Source: Flagellimonas aurea (lineage in GTDB: Bacteria; Bacteroidota; Bacteroidia; Flavobacteriales; Flavobacteriaceae). Taken from it: 64,000 nt of DNA. Positions within the stretch are counted from its first letter, which is position 1; each line of letters starts with the position of its first letter. This document shows, one piece after another, positions 9,334 through 17,932 of the stretch. The stretch covers positions 248,001 to 312,000 of the forward strand of contig NZ_JAFLNL010000003.1 of assembly GCF_017313785.1 (NCBI RefSeq). The letters run 5' to 3'. The notes beneath the pieces were generated by a model. The model was not told the origin of the DNA. It saw only the letters and a list, made by a program, of their open reading frames with translations, and made no database searches. Made by a program: the position numbers and the translations under genes.

Positions 9334-10278
9334 CTAAGCTTCAACGGATGCAGGAATTCCTTCCTCTTGTGAAGCATATAAATTTTTAAGTGCCTGACAG
9401 ATATTGGCATATTGAAAAGCAAAACCTTCCTCTTCAATTTTTTTTCCACTTACCCTTTGGCTGGCCAATAATAAAGTGGACATGTCGCCCAACAATACTT
9501 TTAGAATGAAAGCGGGCACATTTGGCAACCACAGGGGACGATCTAAAATTCTTGCCAATTCCTTGGTCAGCTTAGTGTTTGTTACCGGATTTGGCGCCAC
9601 AGCATTGTAAACACCGGTAAGATTGTTCTCAACGGCAAACACAAACATTTGTGCCAAATCTTCGATATGAACCCAAGATTGCCATTGATCTCCAGTACCT
9701 ATCGGTGCTCCAACAAAGTTTTTTACGGGAATGGCCATTTTTGGCAATGCGCCCCCTTCTGAAGAAAGAACAAGGCCTATTCTTATTTTGGTGACATCGA
9801 TTCCAAGCGCCATAAAAGTATCGGCCTCTGCTTCCCATTTTGTGACGACATCTCCCAGAAAACCATCGTCTACCTTTTTGGTATCCTCATCAAAATACTC
9901 ACAAAGAGAGTCCGGGTAAATACCTATCGCGGATGCAGAAACGAGGCATTCCAACTCCTTATTGCCAGACCTTTCCAAACCCTTTCTCAACGTTTGAAGA
10001 CTATTTATTCTACTGGAAAGCACTCTCTTTTTATGTTGTGGGGTCCAACGTTTGGCAATACTTGCACCAGCCAAATTAATGATGGCCTGTACATCGCGAA
10101 AACATTCCAAATCAATCTCTCCTTTGTTCGGATTCCAATAAAATCCTTGGAAATCTTCGGAAGAATCTATCTTATCTTTGCTTGTAGTCAAATAATTTAC
10201 TGGAATACCCTTTCGGTGCAACACCTTTACTATGGCTTGCCCCACCAGTCCAGTAGCTCCTGTTATCAACACCTTCAT
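9334..10278 (-). CDS. TIGR01777 family NAD(P)-binding epimerase-like protein
   Basis: It starts with a Rossmann dinucleotide motif (MKVLITGATGLVGQAIV) and continues with NLAGASIAKRWT and SASAIGIYP, which mark the TIGR01777/YfcH branch of extended SDR proteins. It has the typical 314 residues with the DUF1731 C-terminal segment. The reaction of this family is not established. It stands alone between mnmD and grpE with its own terminator. Confidence 0.85.
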   Translation of the reverse strand: MKVLITGATGLVGQAIVKVLHRKGIPVNYLTTSKDKIDSSEDFQGFYWNPNKGEIDLECFRDVQAIINLAGASIAKRWTPQHKKRVLSSRINSLQTLRKGLERSGNKELECLVSASAIGIYPDSLCEYFDEDTKKVDDGFLGDVVTKWEAEADTFMALGIDVTKIRIGLVLSSEGGALPKMAIPVKNFVGAPIGTGDQWQSWVHIEDLAQMFVFAVENNLTGVYNAVAPNPVTNTKLTKELARILDRPLWLPNVPAFILKVLLGDMSTLLLASQRVSGKKIEEEGFAFQYANICQALKNLYASQEEGIPASVEA

Positions 10279-10411
10279 ATATCATCCTTTTGTACAAAGT
10301 TATAGGTTTAATTGACTGTTTATGAGACCTTAATTTAGGTTTAACATATTTGTTTAAACTTTAGATCTATTTCTGACACTAAAAGGATAAAACTTAACAG
10401 CTTATTGGCAG

Positions 10412-11077
10412 TTATGAGGTTTTTATGGCTCTGAGCATTTCTCTTTTGCCAGGCGGTCCGGGCAATCGCTCCACGGTAAAGCCTACGGCCTGCATAGCCC
10501 TTCGCACACTACCTTTGGCAGCATACGTGACCAAAACGCCATCGATTGCAAGTGCTTGGTACATTTTTAAAAAGATTTCCTCTGTCCAGAGTTCTGGCTG
10601 TACCCGGGCACCAAATGCATCAAAATAGATAAGGTTGAACAAATCTTGCAGGTCGATTTGCTTAAAATCTTTTTTTTGTTTCAAAAGAGAAAAATCGGTT
10701 GTAATCGAAATGACTTCTCCCCATGGACAACTATGCATTTTTTGAAATGACTGCTCCAATCCTTCAAAACCTAATTGCTCGCAATAGTCCAACTGATTCA
10801 CTTCTTCCATGGATACGGGAAACGCTTCCACACCAACATAATCGATTTGCAGGTTTTGTCCCACTGCTTCGTGAAGGGTAATGAGGGCATTCAGTCCTGT
10901 TCCGAAGCCTATTTCCAGCAGATTGACTTTTCGATTCTGAAATAACCTTAGACCATGCTCAATAAAAACATGATAGGCTTCTTGAACCGCACCATGTTTG
11001 GAGTGGTACTGTTCGTCCCAATCTTCTATTTGGATGGTCTTGGAACCATCGCCCGTGGTGATTATTTTTCGTTTCAA
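10412..11077 (-). CDS. mnmD: tRNA 5-methylaminomethyl-2-thiouridine methyltransferase MnmD
   Basis: This 221-residue protein matches the methyltransferase half of MnmC as a stand-alone enzyme, as in many bacteria without the fused oxidase. It carries the SAM-binding loop LLEIGFGTGLNAL and the catalytic region LIYFDAFGARVQPELWT. It makes the last methylation of mnm5s2U at the tRNA wobble position. Its start overlaps the stop of the DUF4920 lipoprotein gene by 4 bases. Confidence 0.88.
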   Translation of the reverse strand: MKRKIITTGDGSKTIQIEDWDEQYHSKHGAVQEAYHVFIEHGLRLFQNRKVNLLEIGFGTGLNALITLHEAVGQNLQIDYVGVEAFPVSMEEVNQLDYCEQLGFEGLEQSFQKMHSCPWGEVISITTDFSLLKQKKDFKQIDLQDLFNLIYFDAFGARVQPELWTEEIFLKMYQALAIDGVLVTYAAKGSVRRAMQAVGFTVERLPGPPGKREMLRAIKTS

Positions 11078-11550
11078 GGTTCGCTGGCAATCAATACACC
11101 ATCAGCTTCAAACCTAAGCGTTTTCTTGGGGGTGGTAATTTGGGCCAGTTCATCTTCAGAAGCACCTTCATCCTCAGCGTAATGCCTTTGGTCTTCAACG
11201 GACATTTCTTCAAAAAAAACTGCACCGTTCATCACCACTTTTTTTCCTGCGGCATCCTTTGGGATAAAGAAACCGTAATCCTTAAAGCGGACAAAAACCT
11301 CATCATTGGACTCCAGTGCCACCTTCATCCAGCATCCTTTAGCTTGGCAAACTTCCTTGATCTCACCAACTATTTGGGTCTGTAAGGAATCTTTTCCAGA
11401 AATTCCATCAAATGGAGCCGATGTTTTGGAAGCCTCCCCGGAAATTTTGAATTCCTCTCCAAAGTAATCACCCTGTATGGTTTCTTGCTTACACGAAACC
11501 AGTACCATACCCAGTAAAATAATAGTAGCAAAAGTGTTAAAAATCCTCAT
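11074..11550 (-). CDS. DUF4920 lipoprotein
   Basis: The start is taken at the ATG at 11550 (MRIFNTF); another in-frame start is 12 bases upstream. A lipoprotein signal ends at LVSC, followed by a small beta-rich domain with the family segment VCQAKGCWMKVAL and VFVRFKDYGFFIPKDAAG. This resembles DUF4920, a periplasmic single-domain family with an OB-like fold of unknown role. It is translationally coupled to mnmD, although no functional link is evident. Confidence 0.82.
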   Translation of the reverse strand: MRIFNTFATIILLGMVLVSCKQETIQGDYFGEEFKISGEASKTSAPFDGISGKDSLQTQIVGEIKEVCQAKGCWMKVALESNDEVFVRFKDYGFFIPKDAAGKKVVMNGAVFFEEMSVEDQRHYAEDEGASEDELAQITTPKKTLRFEADGVLIASEP

Positions 11551-11656
11551 TTTTGATAACATTTAAATAATTGTGGGTCAAGTCCAATATTTAGATTTGA
11601 TAAACGTCCAAAACTAACAATAAATAGCTAATTTTATCCCTGTAAATGTAAGTGAT

Positions 11657-12724
11657 ATGGAAACATTAGCGAATAAAATAGCTATAGAAAGAGCCAAAAG
11701 CTCAAAAATCCATGATGTGGATTTTGACAATCTTTCCTTTGGAAGTGTTTATTCCGACCATATGTTGGTCTGTGATTATAAGAATGGTGAGTGGTCCGCT
11801 CCTAAAGTGGTCCCTTATCAGCCTATTACCCTGGATCCCTCTGCAAAGATTTTCCACTATGGACAATCCATTTTTGAAGGAATGAAAGCCTACAAGGACG
11901 AGAATGGCAAAGTGTGGCTTTTTAGGCCCGAAGAAAACTGCAAACGGTTGAACAAATCTGCAGAGCGACTTGCCATTCCGCAAATCCCCGAAGCTTATTT
12001 TATGGAAGGGCTCAATGCCCTTATCCAAGTGGAAAGTGATTGGATTCCCCAAAACCCGGGGAGCTCCCTTTATATTAGACCATTCGTTTTTGCATCAGGA
12101 AACGGATTCCATGCTTCCCCAGCAAACGAGTATAAATTTATAATTGCCTGTGCTCCATCTGGATCCTATTTTTCTGGAAAGGTGAAAGTTTTGATAGAAG
12201 AAACCTATTCCCGTGCAGCCAACGGAGGTGTAGGTTACGCCAAAGCAGGTGGTAACTACGCCGGGCAATTTTACCCAACAAAGTTGGCCGCTGACAAGGG
12301 TTACCAACAAGTAATCTGGACGGACGACAATACCCACGAATTTATTGAGGAGGCAGGAGCCATGAATGTTTTTGTCCGAATCAACGATACATTAATGACC
12401 GCTCCTACCAGCGATCGTATTTTAGACGGAATTACAAGAAAGAGTATTTTGGACATTGCCAAGGATGAAGGTATTAAAACCGAAGTTCGCAAAATATCCG
12501 TTCATGAATTGGTGGAAGCTGCGGAAAACGGCTCATTAAAAGAAATGTTCGGGGCAGGAACAGCAGCTGTAGTTTCTCCGATTTCAGGTTTTGGATATCA
12601 TGGAAAGGATTATGATTTGCCAGAGTTGGAAGAAAGCTATGCTTCTTTATTGAAAAAAAGAATGACAGATATTCAGTACAACCGAGCAGAAGATAAATTT
12701 GGATGGCGACACGAAGTCATCTAG
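11657..12724 (+). CDS. ilvE: Branched-chain amino acid aminotransferase
   Basis: This 355-residue fold-type IV PLP enzyme has the PLP lysine at Lys196 (GYAKAGGNYAG), the segment FIEEAGAMNVF and the phosphate-binding loop GAGTAAVVSPI. It transfers amino groups between glutamate and the keto acids of leucine, isoleucine and valine. It is the long BCAT form usual in Bacteroidota. It is monocistronic, ending in a strong bidirectional hairpin. Confidence 0.93.
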   Translation: METLANKIAIERAKSSKIHDVDFDNLSFGSVYSDHMLVCDYKNGEWSAPKVVPYQPITLDPSAKIFHYGQSIFEGMKAYKDENGKVWLFRPEENCKRLNKSAERLAIPQIPEAYFMEGLNALIQVESDWIPQNPGSSLYIRPFVFASGNGFHASPANEYKFIIACAPSGSYFSGKVKVLIEETYSRAANGGVGYAKAGGNYAGQFYPTKLAADKGYQQVIWTDDNTHEFIEEAGAMNVFVRINDTLMTAPTSDRILDGITRKSILDIAKDEGIKTEVRKISVHELVEAAENGSLKEMFGAGTAAVVSPISGFGYHGKDYDLPELEESYASLLKKRMTDIQYNRAEDKFGWRHEVI

Positions 12725-12732
12725 ACCAAACC

Positions 12733-12759
12733 AAAAAGGCGCCGATCGGCGCCTTTTTT
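12733..12759. terminator. Bidirectional terminator between ilvE and the MazG-like gene
   Basis: AAAAAGGCGCC-GAT-CGGCGCCTTTTT is a near-perfect hairpin with A and T runs on both sides; it serves both convergent genes. Confidence 0.85.
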
Positions 12760-13144
12760 ATTTATCTATAATAGTTTGAATGTCCGGTTTAAAGTAATTT
12801 GGCCCTTTTAGCACCTTCCCATCTTCACGATAAATAGGCTTTCCATCGGCACCGAGCTTGCTCATATTACTCCGCTGAATCTCCTCGAACACTTCTTCAA
12901 TCTTATATTGCATGCCGTGCTCCAATATGGTTCCGCATAATATATAGAGCATATCCGCAAGCGCGTCGGCCACCTCAACCAAATCATTGTTGTTGGCGGC
13001 TTCCAAATATTCACGGTTTTCCTCGTCCATCAAATTAAACCTGAGTTTGTTCTTTTCTGCTCCTAAATCCGCTTTGGGTTTTTGCGACACTCCCAGACCA
13101 AACGAATTGTGGAAGAGCTCCACTGCCTTAATTTTACTTTCCAT
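12758..13144 (-). CDS. MazG-like nucleotide pyrophosphohydrolase family protein
   Basis: This 128-residue helical protein has the MazG/HisE-like metal motif (EENREYLEA followed by DLVEVADALADMLYIL), which binds Mg2+ and hydrolyses an alpha-beta phosphate bond. It is close to the phosphoribosyl-ATP pyrophosphohydrolase-like domain but is not in a histidine operon, so it is probably a house-cleaning NTP pyrophosphatase. Confidence 0.78.
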   Translation of the reverse strand: MESKIKAVELFHNSFGLGVSQKPKADLGAEKNKLRFNLMDEENREYLEAANNNDLVEVADALADMLYILCGTILEHGMQYKIEEVFEEIQRSNMSKLGADGKPIYREDGKVLKGPNYFKPDIQTIIDK

Positions 13145-13183
13145 TACTTAATTTTGATTTAGCTTTGCATAAAAATATAAAAT

Positions 13184-13372
13184 ATGTTCAGCACAGGACA
13201 GGTAATTTTTGCAGCCCTATTCTTTATTGTCTTTGTCGTGATTATCGCTTTATCGTACCGAAAGGACAAAAAACTGCACAAAAAAAATTACAGAGGTGTT
13301 ATTTGGATACTCGTTTCCTTTATATCTTTCATAATCATCCTCTTTCTAATTAAGTACTTCCTTAAAAATTAA
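13184..13372 (+). CDS. Small two-helix membrane protein
   Basis: The 62 residues contain two hydrophobic segments (6-24 and 41-58) separated by a lysine-rich loop (YRKDKKLHKKNYR). I recognise it only as the type of small membrane protein common in Flavobacteriaceae. It is divergent from the MazG-like gene and upstream of another small membrane protein and crcB. Confidence 0.65.
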   Translation: MFSTGQVIFAALFFIVFVVIIALSYRKDKKLHKKNYRGVIWILVSFISFIIILFLIKYFLKN

Positions 13373-13491
13373 CAATTTATTTGCAGTTGCCACAAAAATT
13401 GTGGATTTCACAACAATAACAAGCATTAGATTTCCTTCCGATAAGAAAAGTCGTACTTTTGTCTTACCATTAATTAAGCACCTAACCTATA

Positions 13492-13671
13492 ATGACTGTA
13501 TTTTTTAGCATCCTGTTTGTTTTGCTTGCTGTTAATGCAATTTTATTGATTTTCAGCGTGAATGGAACCAAAAAAAGGTTTACAAAACCAATTCAACGGA
13601 TTTCCGACATCTCAACCACCAAACTCTTCCCCCGAGAGACTGTTGAAACCGAGTACAAAGAAGCGGTTTAG
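13492..13671 (+). CDS. Small single-pass membrane protein (59 aa)
   Basis: ATG at 13492 opens a 59-residue frame starting MTVFFSILFVLLAVNAILL, one membrane helix followed by a basic, then acidic cytoplasmic tail. The codon use looks normal and the stop lies 16 bases before crcB, suggesting co-transcription. No function is known to me. Confidence 0.6.
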   Translation: MTVFFSILFVLLAVNAILLIFSVNGTKKRFTKPIQRISDISTTKLFPRETVETEYKEAV

Positions 13672-13687
13672 TTTGTACCTTTAGGGC

Positions 13688-14059
13688 ATGAAACAAGCCT
13701 TACTTGTCTTTTTGGGCGGGGGATTAGGAAGTGTTTTACGCTATCTGATTTCAAAACCGCTTAACCCTCTTTTCCATAATTTTTTTCTAGGAACATTCTT
13801 GGTAAATATCATTGGGTGTTTATTGATAGGTCTTTTTCTAGGGTTGTCAGCTAAAGGCAATATACCGAACTACAACAATACCTTATTTCTTGCCACTGGA
13901 TTCTGCGGTGGCTTTACTACCTTCTCCGCTTTCGCTTTTGAAAAACACTCTTTATTAAAGGACGGCGACCTTCTTAATTTTTCTATCTACATGATTTCCA
14001 GTATTGGCATCGGCGTTTTGGCCGTTGTTCTGGGATTATGGATCGCCAAACACATTTAA
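13688..14059 (+). CDS. crcB: Fluoride channel CrcB/Fluc
   Basis: This 123-residue, four-helix protein carries the family signatures GGGLGSVLRY, GTFLVNIIGC and TGFCGGFTTFSAF. The phenylalanines of the last motif line the fluoride pore. It forms antiparallel dimers that let F- leave the cell. No fluoride riboswitch is evident upstream, where the 59-aa gene sits. Confidence 0.93.
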   Translation: MKQALLVFLGGGLGSVLRYLISKPLNPLFHNFFLGTFLVNIIGCLLIGLFLGLSAKGNIPNYNNTLFLATGFCGGFTTFSAFAFEKHSLLKDGDLLNFSIYMISSIGIGVLAVVLGLWIAKHI

Positions 14060-14210
14060 TAGTTATAAATTGCATTTTTCAAGTTAAAATTTGTTAAAAA
14101 ACGAACAATTATCGCTTTTTAGGCGCTCAATCTTGTGAAAATTGAGCTCAAACACATTAAATGTTAACTTAAAATCAATAAATACCCAACAAACATTAAC
14201 ATAAAATTAA

Positions 14211-14240
14211 ATACCCCTAAAATTTTGGGGGTATTTTTTT
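14211..14240 (+). terminator. Rho-independent terminator upstream of the PII gene
   Basis: ATACCCC...GGGGTAT with internal AAAA/TTTT pairing and an eight-T run ends transcription 150 bases after crcB and insulates the nitrogen operon that follows. Confidence 0.8.
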
Positions 14241-14300
14241 TATACCCATAAAAATAACCAACACCCCCCATACTTTTATATGGTCTTTACTTTTATCCTA

Positions 14301-14308
14301 TATATTTG
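14301..14308 (+). promoter_or_regulatory. -7 promoter box (TATATTTG) of the PII-Amt operon
   Basis: TATATTTG matches TAnnTTTG and lies 24 bases before the ATG at 14332. No clear -33 TTTG is found at the normal distance, which could mean dependence on an activator. Confidence 0.5.
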
Positions 14309-14331
14309 AGACATCAATTAACTACTTAATT

Positions 14332-14670
14332 ATGAAAAAAGTCGAGGCAATTATTAGAAAATCCAAATTTGATGAGGTGAAAAAAGCCCTCCATCAAATT
14401 GAGGTCAACTTCTTTAGTTACTGGGATGTAACGGGAGTTGGAAATGAAAAACAAGGACATGTCTATCGTGGCATATCGTACAGCACTAGCGATATTCAAC
14501 GAAGGTATTTGGTTATCGTGGTTAGCGATGACTTCCTGGAAAGAACCGTAAACGTTTTATTGGACACTGCGAGCACTGGCAACGTAGGCGATGGAAAAAT
14601 TTTCGTCTCCGATGTTATCGAGGCTTACAGAATTAGGACCAAGGAAAGCGGAAGCGCAGGAATCAACTAA
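14332..14670 (+). CDS. PII-family nitrogen regulator (GlnB/GlnK type)
   Basis: The 112 residues begin MKKVEAIIRKSKFDEVKKAL as in PII proteins. The T-loop region contains QGHVYRGISYSTSD, keeping a tyrosine (Tyr50) where GlnB is uridylylated but lacking the usual hydrophobic/acidic residues around it. The TGNVGDGKIFV loop for ATP/ADP binding is present. Its place directly before amt suggests it gates the ammonium transporter, as GlnK does. Confidence 0.9.
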   Translation: MKKVEAIIRKSKFDEVKKALHQIEVNFFSYWDVTGVGNEKQGHVYRGISYSTSDIQRRYLVIVVSDDFLERTVNVLLDTASTGNVGDGKIFVSDVIEAYRIRTKESGSAGIN

Positions 14671-14704
14671 CATTAATAGCCAAAACACTTTAAAAACTTA
14701 GATT

Positions 14705-15985
14705 ATGATTGTACAAGAACAAGAAGCGATAGACAAAGCCGTTGAAGCCATTACTGGCGACATGGGGGCTCTTTGGATCACCCTTGCGGCTATATTGGTG
14801 TTTTTTATGCAGGCAGGTTTCACCCTGTTGGAAATAGGTTTTACCCGTAGCAAGAACACTGGTAACATTATCATGAAAAACGTAATGGACTTGGCCGTTG
14901 GTTCGGTCATGTTCTGGGCATTAGGTTACGGTATCATGTATGGTAGCGACCTTGTAGGTGGAGGATTCTTTAGGTCCAGTCCCTCCGACCAAGGATATTT
15001 CTTTTTTAGTGCTGATGATTGGTACAACCTGTTCTTCCAAACAGTATTCTGTGCCACAGCAGCTACTATTGTATCGGGAGCAATTGCAGGTAGGACCAAA
15101 TTTTCGACCTATTTGATTTTCTCCGCTATCCTAACCACTATTATCTATCCAATTTCAGGTAGCTGGTACTGGCCATTTGATGACGATGCTTGGTTGAACA
15201 CGGCTGGCTTTGTTGATTTTGCCGGTTCTTCCGTGGTACACGCCGTTGGTGGTGCAGCTGCATTGGTTGCCGCAATTTTGGTAGGACCTAGAATCGGGAA
15301 GTATGTAGATGGAAAAGCACAGGCGATCCCTGGTCACAACATGGCCTTTGGAGCACTTGGTGTATTTATTCTTTGGTTGGGATGGTTCGGATTCAACGGA
15401 GGTTCCCAATTAGCTTGGGGAGGCGACGATACTATTGCCGCCACAAGCGTTATCATAAACACAAACCTTGCTGCTGCCATTGGAGCTATTGGAGCCCTAT
15501 TCTTTACATGGGCCAGATATGGTAAAGCCGATATTTCCATGACCCTAAACGGCGCTTTGGCCGGTTTGGTAGGTATTACTGCCGGATGTGGGGCCGTTAG
15601 CGCTTGGGGAGCCCTTGCCATTGGTTTGATATGTGGTATTATAGTGGTAGTCTCCATTGAATTTATCGATAAAAAACTTAAGATTGATGACCCAGTAGGA
15701 GCTATCTCCGTTCACGGAGTATGTGGTTTCATTGGAACTGTACTTATCGGCCTATTTGCACTAGACGGCGGATTGTTGTACGGCGGTGGAGCCAAACTAC
15801 TATGGGTACAGACCTACGGATCGTTGTCCTACATTCTTTGGGCAGCCCTTGCATCCTTCATAGTACTTTTCATCTTGAAGAAAACTATTGGACTTAGAGT
15901 TTCTGAAAAAGAGGAAGTTGAAGGTCTTGATCTACACGAACATGGTGTAGAAGCATATCCTGAACATATTTCTCAAGACAAATAA
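14705..15985 (+). CDS. amt: Ammonium transporter Amt
   Basis: The 426 residues have eleven membrane segments and the family signatures MQAGFTLLEIGFTRSKN and SSVVHAVGG. The twin pore histidines are His179 and His337. It conducts ammonium across the inner membrane. It follows the PII gene by 34 bases and precedes a porin, forming an ammonium-uptake operon. Confidence 0.95.
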   Translation: MIVQEQEAIDKAVEAITGDMGALWITLAAILVFFMQAGFTLLEIGFTRSKNTGNIIMKNVMDLAVGSVMFWALGYGIMYGSDLVGGGFFRSSPSDQGYFFFSADDWYNLFFQTVFCATAATIVSGAIAGRTKFSTYLIFSAILTTIIYPISGSWYWPFDDDAWLNTAGFVDFAGSSVVHAVGGAAALVAAILVGPRIGKYVDGKAQAIPGHNMAFGALGVFILWLGWFGFNGGSQLAWGGDDTIAATSVIINTNLAAAIGAIGALFFTWARYGKADISMTLNGALAGLVGITAGCGAVSAWGALAIGLICGIIVVVSIEFIDKKLKIDDPVGAISVHGVCGFIGTVLIGLFALDGGLLYGGGAKLLWVQTYGSLSYILWAALASFIVLFILKKTIGLRVSEKEEVEGLDLHEHGVEAYPEHISQDK

Positions 15986-16025
15986 GAAAGTCTTTCAAAC
16001 TCACAACAAGATTGTAAAAAAAGGA

Positions 16026-16051
16026 ACGGAGCGTTCTGCCAAACGCTCCGT
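16026..16051. repeat. 10-bp-stem hairpin between amt and the porin gene
   Basis: ACGGAGCGTT and AACGCTCCGT form a perfect stem with a 6-base loop, 40 bases after the amt stop. There is no T run in the plus direction, so it looks more like an intercistronic processing or stability element than a full terminator. A run of A before it would serve as a T run on the minus strand. Confidence 0.55.
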
Positions 16052-16094
16052 CTGATAACCTTTTCAATCAAACTCACAATTATTACAACTAACT

Positions 16095-16111
16095 GTCCTT
16101 CAATAAAGGAC
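16095..16111 (+). repeat. Small hairpin in the porin leader
   Basis: GTCCTT-CAATA-AAGGAC forms a perfect 6-bp stem 18 bases before the porin ATG and could affect its translation. Confidence 0.35.
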
Positions 16112-16128
16112 AACTAAACGATTATGAT

Positions 16129-17181
16129 ATGAAAACGATTATAAATACAAATTTCGGAAAAATTTTGGCTATCGCCATTATTTCAATGGTAACATTTTCA
16201 GCCTCCGCACAGGAAGAAGAAACAACTCCAAAGTTTAGTTTCAGCGGTTCTGTAGATGCTTATTATAGAGCGAATATCACTGCTCCAAATGATGAGGAAG
16301 CCATTGCTCCAGGGTCTTCATTTGCTCAACTTCCAGGATTCTCTTTGGGTATGGCCAACCTTATAGCCGCTTACGAAGGTGAAAAAGTAGGGTTTGTTGC
16401 CGATTTGGTTTTTGGACCACGGGGTACAGATGCCATCTTTGCTTCTCCAATGTATTCCGCAACCGGTGATATTGTAAACCAATTATATGTGTACTGGAAT
16501 GTAAGTGATGCCGTTACCCTTACTTTTGGTAATTTCAACACCTTTTTAGGGTACGAAGTAATTTCACCAGTAGCTAACTTTAACTATAGTACATCTTACT
16601 TATTCTCCTACGGTCCTTTTAGCCATACAGGTTTAAAGGCTGATTTTGATTTGGGTAACGAGTGGTCTGCCATGGTCGCTGTGATGAACCCTACTGATTT
16701 GACCGAATTTAATCCAACAGGTGATTATGCCGTAGGTGCTCAATTGGGCTACTCTGGCCAGTTCTTGAATTTCTTGTACAGCCAAGGTGGTTTCGAAGTT
16801 GATTACACCGGTGGTTTTGACCTTTCCGAGGAATTCTTCTTGGGAATCAACGCTGCTTATTATGATAATAGTGATGCAGATGTGGATTTTGCCGGTGTTG
16901 CACTTTACCCACAATATGCTGTCTCCGAAACTTTTAGTTTAGGACTTAGAGGTGAATACTTTACAGAAACAAATGTGGGTGCTATTGACCAAACAGATTC
17001 ACTAACAGGAGATTTGGATGTATTTGCTGTCACTTTAACTGGAAGCGCCACTATAGGCAACTTAATTCTTAAGCCAGAAATTAGATTGGACAGCGCTTCT
17101 GAAGATGCTTTTATTGATAACGACTTAGCACCAACAGGAAGCTTAGCTTCTGTATTGTTCGCTGCGATTTACTCCTTCTAA
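16129..17181 (+). CDS. OmpL-like outer-membrane beta-barrel porin
   Basis: The 350-residue protein has a cleavable signal peptide (cut after ASAQ) and a strand-rich body with KFSFSGSVDAYYRAN and a final strand ASVLFAAIYSF ending in Phe. It resembles the bbp2/OmpL-like porin family. Placed after PII and Amt, it may let ammonium or small organic nitrogen compounds through the outer membrane; that role is an inference from position. Confidence 0.78.
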   Translation: MKTIINTNFGKILAIAIISMVTFSASAQEEETTPKFSFSGSVDAYYRANITAPNDEEAIAPGSSFAQLPGFSLGMANLIAAYEGEKVGFVADLVFGPRGTDAIFASPMYSATGDIVNQLYVYWNVSDAVTLTFGNFNTFLGYEVISPVANFNYSTSYLFSYGPFSHTGLKADFDLGNEWSAMVAVMNPTDLTEFNPTGDYAVGAQLGYSGQFLNFLYSQGGFEVDYTGGFDLSEEFFLGINAAYYDNSDADVDFAGVALYPQYAVSETFSLGLRGEYFTETNVGAIDQTDSLTGDLDVFAVTLTGSATIGNLILKPEIRLDSASEDAFIDNDLAPTGSLASVLFAAIYSF

Positions 17182-17202
17182 CAATATAATTGATATGACA
17201 CG

Positions 17203-17239
17203 AAAAAAAGCCTTACTCCAATAGGATTAAGGCTTTTTT
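17203..17239. terminator. Bidirectional terminator, porin / DUF1684
   Basis: AAAAAGCCTTA...TAAGGCTTTTT with A and T runs lies between the convergent genes and overlaps the last two bases of the DUF1684 gene. Confidence 0.85.
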
Positions 17240-17876
17240 AGTCCTTGTTAAAATTTTTCACTCCTGCTCTCACCTTAGTTCTCAAATAATTTTGCCTTGG
17301 CACTAGAGGGCAGGAGTACTTTTTGTTATACACACAATAGGGGTTGTATGCCTTGTTAAAATCGATGATTAAAGTATCACCTTCGGGAATTGTCAAATCA
17401 ATATATCTTCCTCCTCCATACGTTTCTTCACCATTTGTATTGTCCAGAAAAGGCAAAAACAGATATTCTTCGTATTCCTCATCATCCATTAGGCCCAAAC
17501 TTTGGTAGACTTCCAATTGATGCTCTTCACCATTTAAGTTAAAATGGGCAATTCCATAAACAACTTCTTGGGTCTGTCTATCGGTCGTGGTCGGCATTAA
17601 AAAAGGTTCTGCATCTGGAGTACGCACAAAATGCGCCTTTACTATATAGTTGGTATCGGGCTCAAAAAAATCGAGCCCCTCGAAATCCTTACGGTATTTA
17701 TCGGGCAAAGGGGATGAATCAGGGTCTCTGAAACTCTCGTTCTGTTTCTTTTGATAGTCTAAAATATCCGCGACCAAATCCGATTTTGGGGTAACGGATT
17801 TCCCTTCGTCATGGTATTTTTTACCTTGGCCGCAGGCCATCAAAAAAACGACCGATAATACAATTGCATATTTCAT
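17238..17876 (-). CDS. DUF1684 lipoprotein
   Basis: A short lipoprotein signal (MKYAIVLSVVFLMAC) is followed by a 190-residue domain ending in the family's conserved run YNPYCVYNKKYSCPLVP. DUF1684 proteins are extracytoplasmic and of unknown function. It lies downstream of the hydrolase-like gene in the same direction. Confidence 0.85.
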   Translation of the reverse strand: MKYAIVLSVVFLMACGQGKKYHDEGKSVTPKSDLVADILDYQKKQNESFRDPDSSPLPDKYRKDFEGLDFFEPDTNYIVKAHFVRTPDAEPFLMPTTTDRQTQEVVYGIAHFNLNGEEHQLEVYQSLGLMDDEEYEEYLFLPFLDNTNGEETYGGGRYIDLTIPEGDTLIIDFNKAYNPYCVYNKKYSCPLVPRQNYLRTKVRAGVKNFNKD

Positions 17877-17932
17877 CCTGAAGCTGTTTTTACAAAAATA
17901 CAGCTTAAACTTGGAAGAACTGAGGCCTTTGT

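Noticed and set aside
13165..13353. 62-codon frame overlapping the small membrane protein
   Set aside because: It lies in another frame of the gene at 13184 and lacks the membrane pattern and lineage likeness of that one.
13688..14059. Fluoride riboswitch upstream of crcB
   Set aside because: The preceding 59-aa gene ends 16 bases before crcB and no fluoride aptamer motif was seen.
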